Source: Streptomyces sp. WAC06614 (GTDB lineage Bacteria; Actinomycetota; Actinomycetes; Streptomycetales; Streptomycetaceae). From it: 51,105 nucleotides of DNA. Shown in pieces: positions 35,852-43,292 of the stretch; the first letter of the stretch is position 1, and each line of letters begins with the position of its first letter. The notes under the pieces are model-generated. The model did no database searches. It was not told the DNA's origin and saw nothing but the letters and a program-made list of their open reading frames with translations. The DNA is taken from assembly GCF_003949795.1 (NCBI RefSeq), contig NZ_RPRY01000011.1, positions 1 through 51,105 on the forward strand, given 5' to 3'. The position numbers and the translations under genes are program-made.

Positions 35852-36277
35852 TCACAGGGGCAGGGTGATCCAGATGCTCTTGCCCTGCCCGTCGGCGTCC
35901 GGGCGGACGACCGCGGTGCCGCCCAGTTCCATGGTCATCGCGACCACGGTGGCCAGCCCGCTGCCGGGGGCGGCGGCCAGGGCCCGGGAGAGCGCGGGCA
36001 GGTGCGGGTGGCGGTCGTGGACGGCGAACGCGAACACCCCGGGCCCGGCCGCGTAGGTCACCGTCACGTTCGGCGAGAGCGCGGCGGCGTGCCGCACGGC
36101 GTTGGTGACCAGCTCCGACAGGATCAGCAGGGCCGGCCCGACGTGCGGATGCTGCAGCCCGACGCCGATCTCGACCAGGATCAGCTCGGTGGTCTCCCGT
36201 ACCACCCGGACCGCCGACGTCATCGTGGGCAGGGTGAGCACGTGCCGGTACGGGAGCGCGGGCAGGGTGGTGGTCAC
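35852..36277 (-). CDS. RsbW-like anti-sigma ATP-binding protein
   Basis: This 141-residue GHKL-fold kinase-like protein starts at GTG 36277 (VTTTLPALPYRH). It has the N box ILSELVTNAVRHA (Asn59), a G1-like VHDRHPHLP and G2 GSGLATV. Such single-domain proteins act as serine kinases or binders of anti-sigma-factor antagonists. The start overlaps the stop of the PPOX gene (GTGA), making it the third gene of an ArsR-PPOX-kinase operon. Confidence 0.87.
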   Translation of the reverse strand: MTTTLPALPYRHVLTLPTMTSAVRVVRETTELILVEIGVGLQHPHVGPALLILSELVTNAVRHAAALSPNVTVTYAAGPGVFAFAVHDRHPHLPALSRALAAAPGSGLATVVAMTMELGGTAVVRPDADGQGKSIWITLPL

Positions 36278-36705
36278 CGGCCGCTCCCGTCCGGGGCGAG
36301 CGGGCGGGCCAGGCGGAACCCGGAGACCGACTGGGGGTGCAGCCGCAGCACGGTGTCGTGCGGGCCGTGGGACCAGCCGGGCAGGGTACGCCGGTAGTGC
36401 GCGTCCTCGTCCGGGTCGGTGATGACGTCGGCCGGGCCGTGGGCGGTGACCGTCCAGCCGGTGCCGGCCGGGTGGCGGACCTCCTCGGCGTGGTACGTGA
36501 GCACGGTCCGCGACAGGACGAGCAGGGGCTGGACGGGGGCGCGGACGACAAGGCGCCCGTACTCCAGGACGTGGGTGGCGGGGCGGACGACGGCCGTCCC
36601 GCGCTGCACGAACACCAGTCGTCCGTGGCCACCGCCTTCGAGCAGCCACAGCGCCTCCGTGCCGGAGACCTCCAGCATCAGCCGCTGTCCGGTCGGCGCG
36701 GTCAT
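36274..36705 (-). CDS. Pyridoxamine 5'-phosphate oxidase-like FMN-binding protein
   Basis: This 143-residue split-barrel protein shows the PPOX-family pattern with HGRLVFVQRGTAVVRPATHVLEYGRLVVRAP, AEEVRHPAGTGWTVTAHGPADVI and VLRLHPQSVSGFRL. It probably binds FMN or F420 (actinobacterial members vary) and reduces or oxidises a small molecule. It is coupled at both ends: its ATG overlaps the ArsR stop (ATGA), and its stop overlaps the kinase start. Confidence 0.88.
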   Translation of the reverse strand: MTAPTGQRLMLEVSGTEALWLLEGGGHGRLVFVQRGTAVVRPATHVLEYGRLVVRAPVQPLLVLSRTVLTYHAEEVRHPAGTGWTVTAHGPADVITDPDEDAHYRRTLPGWSHGPHDTVLRLHPQSVSGFRLARPLAPDGSGR

Positions 36706-37094
36706 CGAGCGGTCCTTCCCCGGACGACGCGGTCGGTCGGCATGCCCGTGCTCACGAGCCGTTCACCCGGACCTCGCCCGAGCCCTTGGGCAGCTGCGAC
36801 CGTCCGGCCGGCGCCGTCGGACAGGATCCGCCGCGCGGCCGCCAGCAACTGCCCGACGTCCCCGCCGGCCAGCTCGTACACCACCGTCGTCCCCTCCCGC
36901 GTCGCCGTCACGATGCCGGACCTTCGCAGCACCGCGAGCTGCTGCGACAGCGCCGACGCCTCCACCTGGGTCGCTGCCAGGAGCTGACGCACGGGCAAGG
37001 GCCCGTCCTGCAACAGCTCCAGGACCCGTATGCGCATCGGGTGCCCGAGCATCCGGAAGAACTCGGCCTTCGCCTGGTACAGCGGAACCGTCAT
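36702..37094 (-). CDS. ArsR/SmtB-family regulator (paralog 2)
   Basis: This 130-residue protein starts MTVPLYQAKAEFFRMLGHPMRIRVLELL, then has ALSQQLAVLRRSGIVTATREGTTVVYEL. It is close to paralog 1 and likewise contains no cysteine. The C-terminal tail (GLGRGPGERLVSTGMPTDRV) is longer and basic. ATG 37094 has only GGAGGG about 12 bases away. It leads an operon with PPOX and the RsbW-like gene. A palindrome of the local operator family lies 100 bases upstream. Confidence 0.88.
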   Translation of the reverse strand: MTVPLYQAKAEFFRMLGHPMRIRVLELLQDGPLPVRQLLAATQVEASALSQQLAVLRRSGIVTATREGTTVVYELAGGDVGQLLAAARRILSDGAGRTVAAAQGLGRGPGERLVSTGMPTDRVVRGRTAR

Positions 37095-37192
37095 CCGTGA
37101 CCACCACCCTCCCGACCGCCGGGCTGCCCGAGCAGCATCGAAGGCCGTGCCCGCGGCTACCTGCGGACACGGCCAGCTAAGAATGTAGCTAA

Positions 37193-37208
37193 TTGCAGAG
37201 TTTTGCAA
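37193..37208. promoter_or_regulatory. TTGCA-N6-TGCAA operator, copy 3
   Basis: TTGCAGAGTTTTGCAA (flanked by AA and TT, giving an 18-bp dyad plus) lies upstream of the second ArsR operon. Confidence 0.8.
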
Positions 37209-37266
37209 TTCCGCGAGTACAGAGTGGACCGGGGCGGGCCCCGCCGGGTGCCGGCCGCTTCACGAA

Positions 37267-37282
37267 TTGCATGACTCTGCAA
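37267..37282. promoter_or_regulatory. TTGCA-N6-TGCAA operator, copy 4
   Basis: TTGCATGACTCTGCAA lies 74 bases from copy 3, facing the small ORF and SulP transporter on the plus strand. Flanks AA/TT extend the dyad. Confidence 0.8.
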
Positions 37283-37350
37283 TTGCGTACATCATGATGT
37301 CGCGGCCCGCAGCAAGTGAGGCGAGAGCGGGCACGAGGCAGGAGGAGCGG

Positions 37351-37485
37351 GTGTGGGTTCCGCTGTACCGGGCGCAGGCCGTGCCGGGGAACGTGTCGTC
37401 CAGGCTGGTCCTGTCCCCCGATCTCCGGGAGGACCGCGGCGCCCTGGCCGATGCGGTACGCGACGAGGACGGGGCCGCCTCGTGA
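37351..37485 (+). CDS. Short ORF coupled to SulP gene, with ArsR-like N-terminus
   Basis: A 44-codon frame starts at GTG 37351 behind a strong AGGAGGAG and ends by overlapping the SulP start (GTGA). It reads VWVPLYRAQAVPGN at the N-terminus, closely like the VPLYQAKAEFF opening of the ArsR proteins in this locus, and then diverges. It may be a leader peptide for translational coupling or the decayed start of a third ArsR copy. Confidence 0.5.
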   Translation: MWVPLYRAQAVPGNVSSRLVLSPDLREDRGALADAVRDEDGAAS

Positions 37486-39266
37486 ACCGGCTGCTGCTCC
37501 GCGTCGCCCGCCGTGGTGGGGCGCTCTTGCCGACGCGCGCCGACTTCGCGGTGATGGCCCGCGCTCCGCGCCGGGACCTGCTGGCCGGGCTGACGGTGGC
37601 GATCGTCGCGCTGCCGCTCGCGCTCGGCTTCGGCGTCTCCTCCGGGCTCGGCGCGCAGGCCGGGCTGGCCACCGCGGTGGTGGCCGGGGGGCTGGCCGCG
37701 CTGCTCGGCGGCTCGAACCTCCAGGTGTCCGGACCGACCGGGGCGATGACCGTCGTCCTGGTCCCGATCGTCGCCCGGTACGGACCCGGCGGCGTCCTCA
37801 CCGTCGGGCTGATGGCCGGCGTCCTGCTCATCGCCCTGGCCCTGCTGAGAGCCGGCCGGTACATGGCCTACGTACCCGCGCCGGTGGTGGAGGGCTTCAC
37901 CCTCGGCATCGCGTGCGTCATCGGCCTGCAGCAGGTCCCGAACGCACTCGGGGTGGCCAAGCCCGAGGGCGAGAAGGTCCTCGCCGTCGCCTGGCGGTCG
38001 GTGACCGCCTTCGTGGACGCGCCGAACTGGACCGCGCTCGGCCTCTCCGGGGGCGTCGCGGTGGTGATGCTGGCGGGGGCACGATGGCGGCCGACCGTGC
38101 CGTTCTCGATCGTCGCCGTGATCGCGGCCACCCTCGTGGCGCAGGTCCTCCACCTCGACGGGGCGGCACCGATCGGCGCGCTGCCCGCGGGCCTGCCCAC
38201 CCCCTCGCTCGCCTTCCTCGACGTCTCGACCCTCGGCTCGCTGCTGGCCCCGGCCGTGGCGGTGGCCGCGCTCGCGGCGCTGGAGTCGCTGCTGTCGGCG
38301 ACGGTCGCGGACGGCATGACGGTCGGACAGAAGCACGATCCGGACCGCGAGCTGTTCGGGCAGGGCGTGGCGAACCTGGCCGCCCCGCTGTTCGGCGGCG
38401 TCCCCGCGACGGCGGCCATAGCCCGGACCGCCGTCAACGTCCGCACCGGCGCGACCTCCCGGCTCGCCGCCCTGACCCATGCCCTGGTGCTGGCGGTGGT
38501 GGTGTTCGCCGCGGCCCCCCTGGTGGCCCGGATCCCGCTGGCGGCGCTGGCAGGGGTGCTGCTGGCGACCGCGATCCGGATGGTCGAGGTCGGCTCGCTC
38601 AAAGCCATGGCCCGGGCGACCCGCTCCGACGGGCTGGTCCTGGTCCTGACCGCCGCGGCCACGCTGGTCCTCGACCTCGTCTACGCCGTGGTCATCGGCC
38701 TGGCGGTGGCGGGGGCGCTGGCGCTGCGCGCCGTCGCGCGCCAGGCCCGCCTGGACCAGGTCGACTTCCGCGCGGACCTGCCCGGGGAGCACAGCGACGA
38801 GGAACACGCCCTGCTCGCCGAACACATCGTCGCCTACCGGATCGACGGACCGGTCTTCTTCGCCGGCGCGCACCGGTTCCTGCTCGAGCTGGCGGAGGTG
38901 GCCGACGTACGGGTGGTCATCCTGCGCATGTCACACATCACCACGATCGACGCCACCGGCGCCCTCGTCCTCAAGGACGCGGTGCACCAGCTCCGCAGGC
39001 GGGGCATCGCCGTGCTCGCCTCCGGGATCCGGCCCGGCCACCGCCAGGTCCTCGCCTCGGTCGGCGCCCTGGAACTGCTCCACGCGGACGGAGCGGAACA
39101 CTCCACCACGCCGGAGGCCATCGCCGCGGCTCGCACCCTCCTCGAACGGGACGGCCTGCTCCTCCCCGCGCGTCACTCCGCGCGCCACCGCGCGCGCCCC
39201 GTGCACCACCCGCACCGCTCCGGGAAGGCTGCCGCCCCGGCGGGGCCGGCTGCGGACCGGAGCTGA
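37482..39266 (+). CDS. SulP family anion transporter with STAS domain
   Basis: This 594-residue protein has a SulP core of about 12-14 hydrophobic helices: LAGLTVAIVALPLALGFGVS, LQVSGPTGAMTVVLVPIVARYG (the SulP consensus loop), and AALESLLSATVADGMTVGQKHDPDRELFGQGVAN. A cytosolic STAS domain follows from about 450 (DGPVFFAGAHRFLLEL, RMSHITTIDATGALVLKDAV). The family carries sulfate, bicarbonate or other oxyanions. Start GTG 37482 overlaps the upstream small ORF. It is under the fourth operator copy. A bicarbonate role would fit the exported carbonic anhydrase, but is unproven. The tail is Arg/His/Pro-rich. Confidence 0.92.
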   Translation: MNRLLLRVARRGGALLPTRADFAVMARAPRRDLLAGLTVAIVALPLALGFGVSSGLGAQAGLATAVVAGGLAALLGGSNLQVSGPTGAMTVVLVPIVARYGPGGVLTVGLMAGVLLIALALLRAGRYMAYVPAPVVEGFTLGIACVIGLQQVPNALGVAKPEGEKVLAVAWRSVTAFVDAPNWTALGLSGGVAVVMLAGARWRPTVPFSIVAVIAATLVAQVLHLDGAAPIGALPAGLPTPSLAFLDVSTLGSLLAPAVAVAALAALESLLSATVADGMTVGQKHDPDRELFGQGVANLAAPLFGGVPATAAIARTAVNVRTGATSRLAALTHALVLAVVVFAAAPLVARIPLAALAGVLLATAIRMVEVGSLKAMARATRSDGLVLVLTAAATLVLDLVYAVVIGLAVAGALALRAVARQARLDQVDFRADLPGEHSDEEHALLAEHIVAYRIDGPVFFAGAHRFLLELAEVADVRVVILRMSHITTIDATGALVLKDAVHQLRRRGIAVLASGIRPGHRQVLASVGALELLHADGAEHSTTPEAIAAARTLLERDGLLLPARHSARHRARPVHHPHRSGKAAAPAGPAADRS

Positions 39267-39451
39267 GCCGATGCCGCAGGTCAGGGCCCTGCTCTGAGGA
39301 CTGTTTGCGCTAAGCCCGATCGTTTCTGCGGTGAACCTGACATGGCGACGGGCGCGGCCCTGTCGGGCAGGCGTGCGGGCACGGATACATCTGGGGCGGC
39401 CCGCAGGAGTTCGTGGGCCCATCTTTCCCGATCGAGTGAAAGCAGATCCCT

Positions 39452-39835
39452 GTGCTGAAGAGGTCTCTCGTCGTGGCTGCGGCCGCGGCGATGACGTTCA
39501 TGACGTTCGCGTCGGCCGGCGTCGCAGCGGCTGACGATGTGGTGCGTGTGGTGGAAAGTGCGGAGGTGACCATCCCGGTCGCCAGCGGCGGGTACCCGGG
39601 CCGCGCGGCGGCCAAGGCGGAGTGCCCGGCCGGCGAGACCCGAACGGGCGGCGGCGCCATGGTGACCGCGGGCAACTCGTACGCCGACCGTTACGAGCTC
39701 GGTGCGAGCATCCCCGTCACCGGCGAGGGCTGGTGGGCGTTCGCGACGAACTCCGACCCGAACGACCCCGGCAAGCTCAAGGCGTACGCGATCTGCGCCA
39801 AGGTCGTCAGGAACCCCACGCTGACCACCCCGTGA
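39452..39835 (+). CDS. Small secreted protein (hypothetical)
   Basis: This 127-residue protein has a clear signal peptide (MLKRSLVVAAAAAMTFMTFA, ending near VAAADD) and a mature part with two Cys (AKAECPAG, YAICAKVV) that could form one disulfide. The fold appears beta-rich (ADRYELGASIPVTGEGWWAF). Start GTG 39452. It has a good terminator downstream. No family recognised. Confidence 0.75.
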   Translation: MLKRSLVVAAAAAMTFMTFASAGVAAADDVVRVVESAEVTIPVASGGYPGRAAAKAECPAGETRTGGGAMVTAGNSYADRYELGASIPVTGEGWWAFATNSDPNDPGKLKAYAICAKVVRNPTLTTP

Positions 39836-39867
39836 CCGGCTCTGCCGTGGCCGCGGCCCGGTAGACG

Positions 39868-39897
39868 AGGGGCCCCTCGCAGGATGGAGGGGCCCCT
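39868..39897 (+). terminator. Terminator after small secreted protein gene
   Basis: AGGGGCCCCTC and GAGGGGCCCCT form an 11-bp perfect stem with an 8-base loop, 33 bases past the stop. Confidence 0.8.
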
Positions 39898-39915
39898 TCC
39901 CGCGTTGCGGTGGAC

Positions 39916-40032
39916 CTGATCAAGGCGTCAGTGGTGCAGCACCCTCGCGAGGGAGAGCGTCGGAGGACACATCGACCGGGCAGCAACCCCGCTGGGCAAG
40001 GGGGCGGATCGGGGTGCGTCCCGTCCGATCGG
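39916..40032 (+). promoter_or_regulatory. S-box-like structured leader (tentative)
   Basis: CTGATC (39916-39921) can pair fully with GATCGG (40027-40032), closing a 117-base element. Inside are CCCTCGCGAGGG, a perfect hairpin, then GGAGGACACATCGACCGGGC and AGCAACCCC, followed by GGGGTGC. The order GGAGG..., GCAACC, GGGGTGC recalls SAM-I/SAM-IV riboswitches of actinobacteria, but the spacing and the AG insertion before CAACC do not match a consensus I can verify. If real, it would sense S-adenosylmethionine upstream of the YcaO operon. Confidence 0.3.
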
Positions 40033-40220
40033 AGGAAGAAGAGGTGGGCCCCCCAGCGCCCCGGACGGGGGGGGGGACGTCCGCCCGCGAACCGGCCGGA
40101 CGGGGCCGTCCCGATGCTCGGATCCGTTGCTCTCATGGAGGGGGTCAGGGTCCTGCACCCCGCAGGCCCGGCATCAGGGCCGCCTCCCCGGCCCGGAACC
40201 ACCAGCAGAAGGAGCTCGCC

Positions 40221-40307
40221 TTGTCCGACATCTCCGTGGAGACCCAGCTGGATCTTGCCATCGCCGAGGAATTCGGTGCCGTCGCCATTCCGAACGTCAC
40301 CGACTGA
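40221..40307 (+). CDS. 28-residue peptide, candidate RiPP precursor
   Basis: The gene starts at TTG 40221, six bases after AAGGAG, and encodes 28 residues beginning MSDISVETQLDLAIAEEFG (TTG read as Met) and ending AVAIPNVTD. It is acidic and ends 107 bases before the YcaO gene. Leader-like acidic helix followed by a short uncharged tail is common in YcaO-modified peptides. It has no Cys, Ser-rich core or classic double-Gly site; the two Ser and two Thr and the backbone amides are the only modifiable points. A longer reading is possible from GTG 40044. Function as precursor is inferred from position. Confidence 0.5.
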   Translation: MSDISVETQLDLAIAEEFGAVAIPNVTD

Positions 40308-40414
40308 CGATCGGCACGGTCCCGGGGCGCGCCGCACTGCGCGCCCCGGCTCTCCCTCCCTCTCCCCCCTTTCCCGGGCAGTGTCGGGAAGGGCCGACTG
40401 TCACCAGGGGACCC

Positions 40415-41602
40415 ATGAACCTCGTGGACGCACCTGCGCAACCTTCGACGGCGGCCTCCGCCGTGCGTCTGGGGACGCATCGCACGCTTCCCCCGGAGGA
40501 AACGTGGAACCGGCTCCGGCCGGTGCTGGTCACGGCCGGCATCACCCGGGTCGCGGATGTGACCAGGCTCGACGACATCGGGATTCCGGTGTGGCAGGCC
40601 ATACGTCCCAACGCGGCCAACATGTCCGTCTCGCAGGGCAAGGGCCTCACCCCGATGCTGGCACGCGTCTCCGCCGCGATGGAGGCCTACGAGCTGTACT
40701 GCGCGGAGCAGGCCCGCCCGGAAGCCGTCGTGTGCGCGGCCGCGGACCTGGGTGGGACCCTGACCTACGACCCCGGCCGTCTGGTGCTCCGCCCGCACCA
40801 TCTGTGGCTGCCACCCACGCGGACGGCCTGGCTCCCGGCGCAGGACCTGCTGCGGGGCCGGCAGACCTGGGTGCCGGCCGATGCGGTCCGCGTCGACCTA
40901 CGGGTCCGGCACCGCTGGGACCCGTCCGACGCCTACGCCGTCAACAGCAACGGGCTGGCCAGCGGGAACACGCTGACCGAGGCGACCCTGCACGGCATGC
41001 TGGAGGTCGTCGAACGCCACAGCCTGGCCGAAGCGCACGCGGCCGGGAACGGCATGTGGGAGGACGCGGTGTCCGTGCTGCCCGGCCGTGCCGGCGCCGC
41101 GGCCACGCTCCTGCACGCCTACGCCGACGCCGAGGTGACCGTGCAGGTCGCCGATTGCACGGGTTCGTGGGGCGTGCCCACCTTCCTGGCGCGGATCTGG
41201 TCCGCCGGCGTCCCATGGTGGTTCTCGGGTTCCGGTACCCACCCGGACGCCGACGTGGCCCTGTCCCGTGCCCTGAGCGAGGCGGCCCAGTCCCGGCTGA
41301 CGGCCATCGCCGGAGCACGCGACGACCTGCCTTTCATCGCCTACGGCACGGGACCGGTTCCCTCGCCCCTGTCCCGGGGGCGCACCCTCACCAGTGACGG
41401 GCTGATCGCCGCACACCATCCGCCGCCGACGGGCCGTCCGGCCCTCCGGGACCTGGACCGTGACCTGGCCGCCCTGTTGGACGCGGCCGATGCCCGGCGG
41501 ACGACGGTGCTCCGGGCCGACCTGACCCCCGTCGGCATGCGTCTGCCCGCCGTTCGGGTGATCGTTCCCGGCGCCCGCTTCGCCCATGGCGCTTGGGCGT
41601 GA
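40415..41602 (+). CDS. YcaO-domain ATP-dependent backbone-modifying enzyme
   Basis: This 395-residue protein has all three YcaO ATP/Mg motifs: SAAMEAYE (S86, E90, E93), EATLHGMLEVVERHS (E189, E197, E200) and EAAQSRLTAI (E289, R294). The C-terminus PVGMRLPAVRVIVPGARFAHG is typical. YcaO enzymes phosphorylate an amide oxygen and allow attack by a thiol, hydroxyl or amine (azolines), or by sulfide when paired with TfuA (thioamides). ATG 40415 has GGGGACC upstream. The TfuA gene follows 72 bases later, so a thioamide or related chemistry is the leading prediction. Confidence 0.93.
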   Translation: MNLVDAPAQPSTAASAVRLGTHRTLPPEETWNRLRPVLVTAGITRVADVTRLDDIGIPVWQAIRPNAANMSVSQGKGLTPMLARVSAAMEAYELYCAEQARPEAVVCAAADLGGTLTYDPGRLVLRPHHLWLPPTRTAWLPAQDLLRGRQTWVPADAVRVDLRVRHRWDPSDAYAVNSNGLASGNTLTEATLHGMLEVVERHSLAEAHAAGNGMWEDAVSVLPGRAGAAATLLHAYADAEVTVQVADCTGSWGVPTFLARIWSAGVPWWFSGSGTHPDADVALSRALSEAAQSRLTAIAGARDDLPFIAYGTGPVPSPLSRGRTLTSDGLIAAHHPPPTGRPALRDLDRDLAALLDAADARRTTVLRADLTPVGMRLPAVRVIVPGARFAHGAWA

Positions 41603-41674
41603 CGCCGTGGGCCGACTGCGCCTCGCCCACCGTGCTTCGTGCTCCCCTCACCCCCAGGACCGACAGGAACCACC

Positions 41675-43213
41675 ATGCGCCTGCCTCCCCGCACCGTCGT
41701 GACGAGCGGCCCCACCCTCAGCCCTGGCACAGTGCGCCGGTACCTCCCGTACGCGGAGGTCCGCGGGCCCGTCGCCGCCGACCAGGTCCTCCGGTGGGGC
41801 CTGCGGGAGAACGACCGGCTGCTGGTCGTCGACGGACTCTTCCTCCAGTCACGGGCCGTCCGCCACAAGGAACTCCTCGCGCTCCTCGACGACGGCGTCC
41901 AGGTGCTGGGGGCATCCAGCATGGGTGCCCTGCGTGCGGCCGAGCTCCATCCTTTCGGCATGCAGGGCATCGGTTCGGTCTTCCGTGCCTACCGCGACCA
42001 GGAGATCGTCGGAGACGACGAGGTCGCCCTGCTGCACGCCGATGCCGACGCCGGGCACCGGCCCCTGAGCTGGGCGCTGGTCGACCTGCGCCACGCGCTC
42101 GGCCGTGCGCGCCGGCAGGGGGTCCTCGACGAGGACACCGCTGACCTGGTACTGCGTACGGCAGCGGACCTGCCGTTCACCGCCCGCGACGACTTCACGG
42201 TGCTCGCCCGGGCACGGGAGCAGGGGGCTGCGCCTGCCGCCCTCGCCCGGTTCCGCGCGTACTGCCGCAGCCGGCGGCCGAGCATCAAGCGCCGCGACGC
42301 CCTCTCGGCGCTCCGCCTGCTCTCCCTCACGGGGCCGCCGACCACGAGCCGTTCCGGGCCGCTGCCGGGGACGAGGCCCTCACGGCTGACCTACCACGGC
42401 GTTCCCGTGGCGCTGGCCGAGACGGTCTTCCTCCGCTCCTGGCGCCGGACCCCGGCAGGGGCGGCGCACGACGACCCCGCCCGCGAGGGGAACCACGAGC
42501 GGTGCGGCGCCGAGGAAGCCGTGAGCGCCCTCGCCCTGACCTGGAACGGCTATCCGTCCTTCTTCCGGGACCTCGCCGCGGAGCAGTTGCTCGCCGCCTC
42601 CGGCCACGACCGGCCGCTCAGCGGCCCGGGGTCCCCCTCTTCGTCCCCCTCTTCGGGTCGCGGCCCCTGGGCCGGTGCCCCCTGGCCGGTACTGAGCCGC
42701 GCCCTGTACGACCGGCTGGAGCACCTCGGCATGCCGTCGTCGCCCCGGGCGGCAGAACCCCACCTCGGTCTGCTCCGGCCGCGGGAGCGGGCCCTGCCCT
42801 GGCAGGAGGCGGGCCCCCTGCTGGCGACCCGCCTGTGGCGCTCGTCCAGCCTGCTCGACTGGGTGACTCCCGCCGTGGTCCACCTCGCGGACCACCCTGC
42901 CTTCCACCGTGCGCACGCGGAGGTGAGCGGCATCCGGGCCAGGGCGGACCGCAGCCCCCGCGGCACCGAGCAGGAGGTGCGGGGCGCCTGCCGCCGGCTG
43001 TTCGCCGACTGGCACGTCGAACAGGGCGAGGACCTGGTGCCCGCCCTCAGGGAGCGCGGCTTCCTCGACCTGCCGGAGCTTGTCCGGGTGGTCCGTCACC
43101 ACCATGCGCTCCTGGTCGCCTCCGACCCGGACGACCCCGCCCTGCGGCCGGCTCCCGTACACCGGGGCGGACACATCGGGCACCCGCTCGGCACGGTGCG
43201 CGGAGCGGCATGA
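41675..43213 (+). CDS. TfuA-like protein with long C-terminal domain
   Basis: This 512-residue protein has an N-terminal TfuA core (residues about 1-160): LLVVDGLFLQSRAVRHKELL, QVLGASSMGALRAAELHPFG, MQGIGSVFRAYRDQEIVGDD, EVALLHADA. TfuA partners of YcaO are thought to deliver sulfur for thioamide formation, as in McrA glycine and thioviridamide-type RiPPs. The C-terminal 330 residues are not recognised; they are longer than in minimal TfuA proteins and are rich in Arg/Pro/Ala with WNGYPSFFRDLAAEQLLAAS and FHRAHAEVSGIRARAD. No His-rich or Cys-rich sulfur-carrier motif was seen in that part. ATG 41675. Confidence 0.87.
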   Translation: MRLPPRTVVTSGPTLSPGTVRRYLPYAEVRGPVAADQVLRWGLRENDRLLVVDGLFLQSRAVRHKELLALLDDGVQVLGASSMGALRAAELHPFGMQGIGSVFRAYRDQEIVGDDEVALLHADADAGHRPLSWALVDLRHALGRARRQGVLDEDTADLVLRTAADLPFTARDDFTVLARAREQGAAPAALARFRAYCRSRRPSIKRRDALSALRLLSLTGPPTTSRSGPLPGTRPSRLTYHGVPVALAETVFLRSWRRTPAGAAHDDPAREGNHERCGAEEAVSALALTWNGYPSFFRDLAAEQLLAASGHDRPLSGPGSPSSSPSSGRGPWAGAPWPVLSRALYDRLEHLGMPSSPRAAEPHLGLLRPRERALPWQEAGPLLATRLWRSSSLLDWVTPAVVHLADHPAFHRAHAEVSGIRARADRSPRGTEQEVRGACRRLFADWHVEQGEDLVPALRERGFLDLPELVRVVRHHHALLVASDPDDPALRPAPVHRGGHIGHPLGTVRGAA

Positions 43214-43241
43214 CACCGATGTCTCCCTGACCGGGGGATCC

Positions 43242-43292
43242 ATGTCCGACGTCGATTCCTGCGACAGCCCCCTACTGTCGGGGTCGGCCTGA
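43242..43292 (+). CDS. 16-residue peptide ORF after TfuA
   Basis: An ATG at 43242 behind GGGGGATCC encodes MSDVDSCDSPLLSGSA and ends 270 bases before the MFS gene. It shares the MSD(I/V) opening and acidic character with the 28-residue peptide upstream and contains one Cys and four Ser. It is too short to be sure of, but the ribosome site and position between biosynthetic genes make it worth noting. It could be a second precursor or a leader peptide. Confidence 0.35.
   Translation: MSDVDSCDSPLLSGSA

Larger units (their letters stand above)
39836..40220. other. Leader region ahead of the YcaO locus
   Basis: A 385-base gap with no strong gene. It contains a terminator, an S-box-like structured segment, and a run of ten G (40067-40076). 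A GTG at 40044 preceded by GGAGG opens a frame that would extend the peptide gene by about 59 residues, but that extension is Arg/Pro/Gly-rich and random-looking and crosses the G10 tract. Confidence 0.5.

Noticed and set aside
34953..37094. Metal or reactive-sulfur sensing by the two ArsR proteins
   Set aside because: Neither protein contains a single cysteine, and no ELCVC motif is present.
40044..40307. A longer, 88-residue precursor from GTG 40044
   Set aside because: The added 59 residues are Arg/Pro/Gly-rich and cross a G10 run; the short form has its own AAGGAG-TTG start. Kept only as a note.
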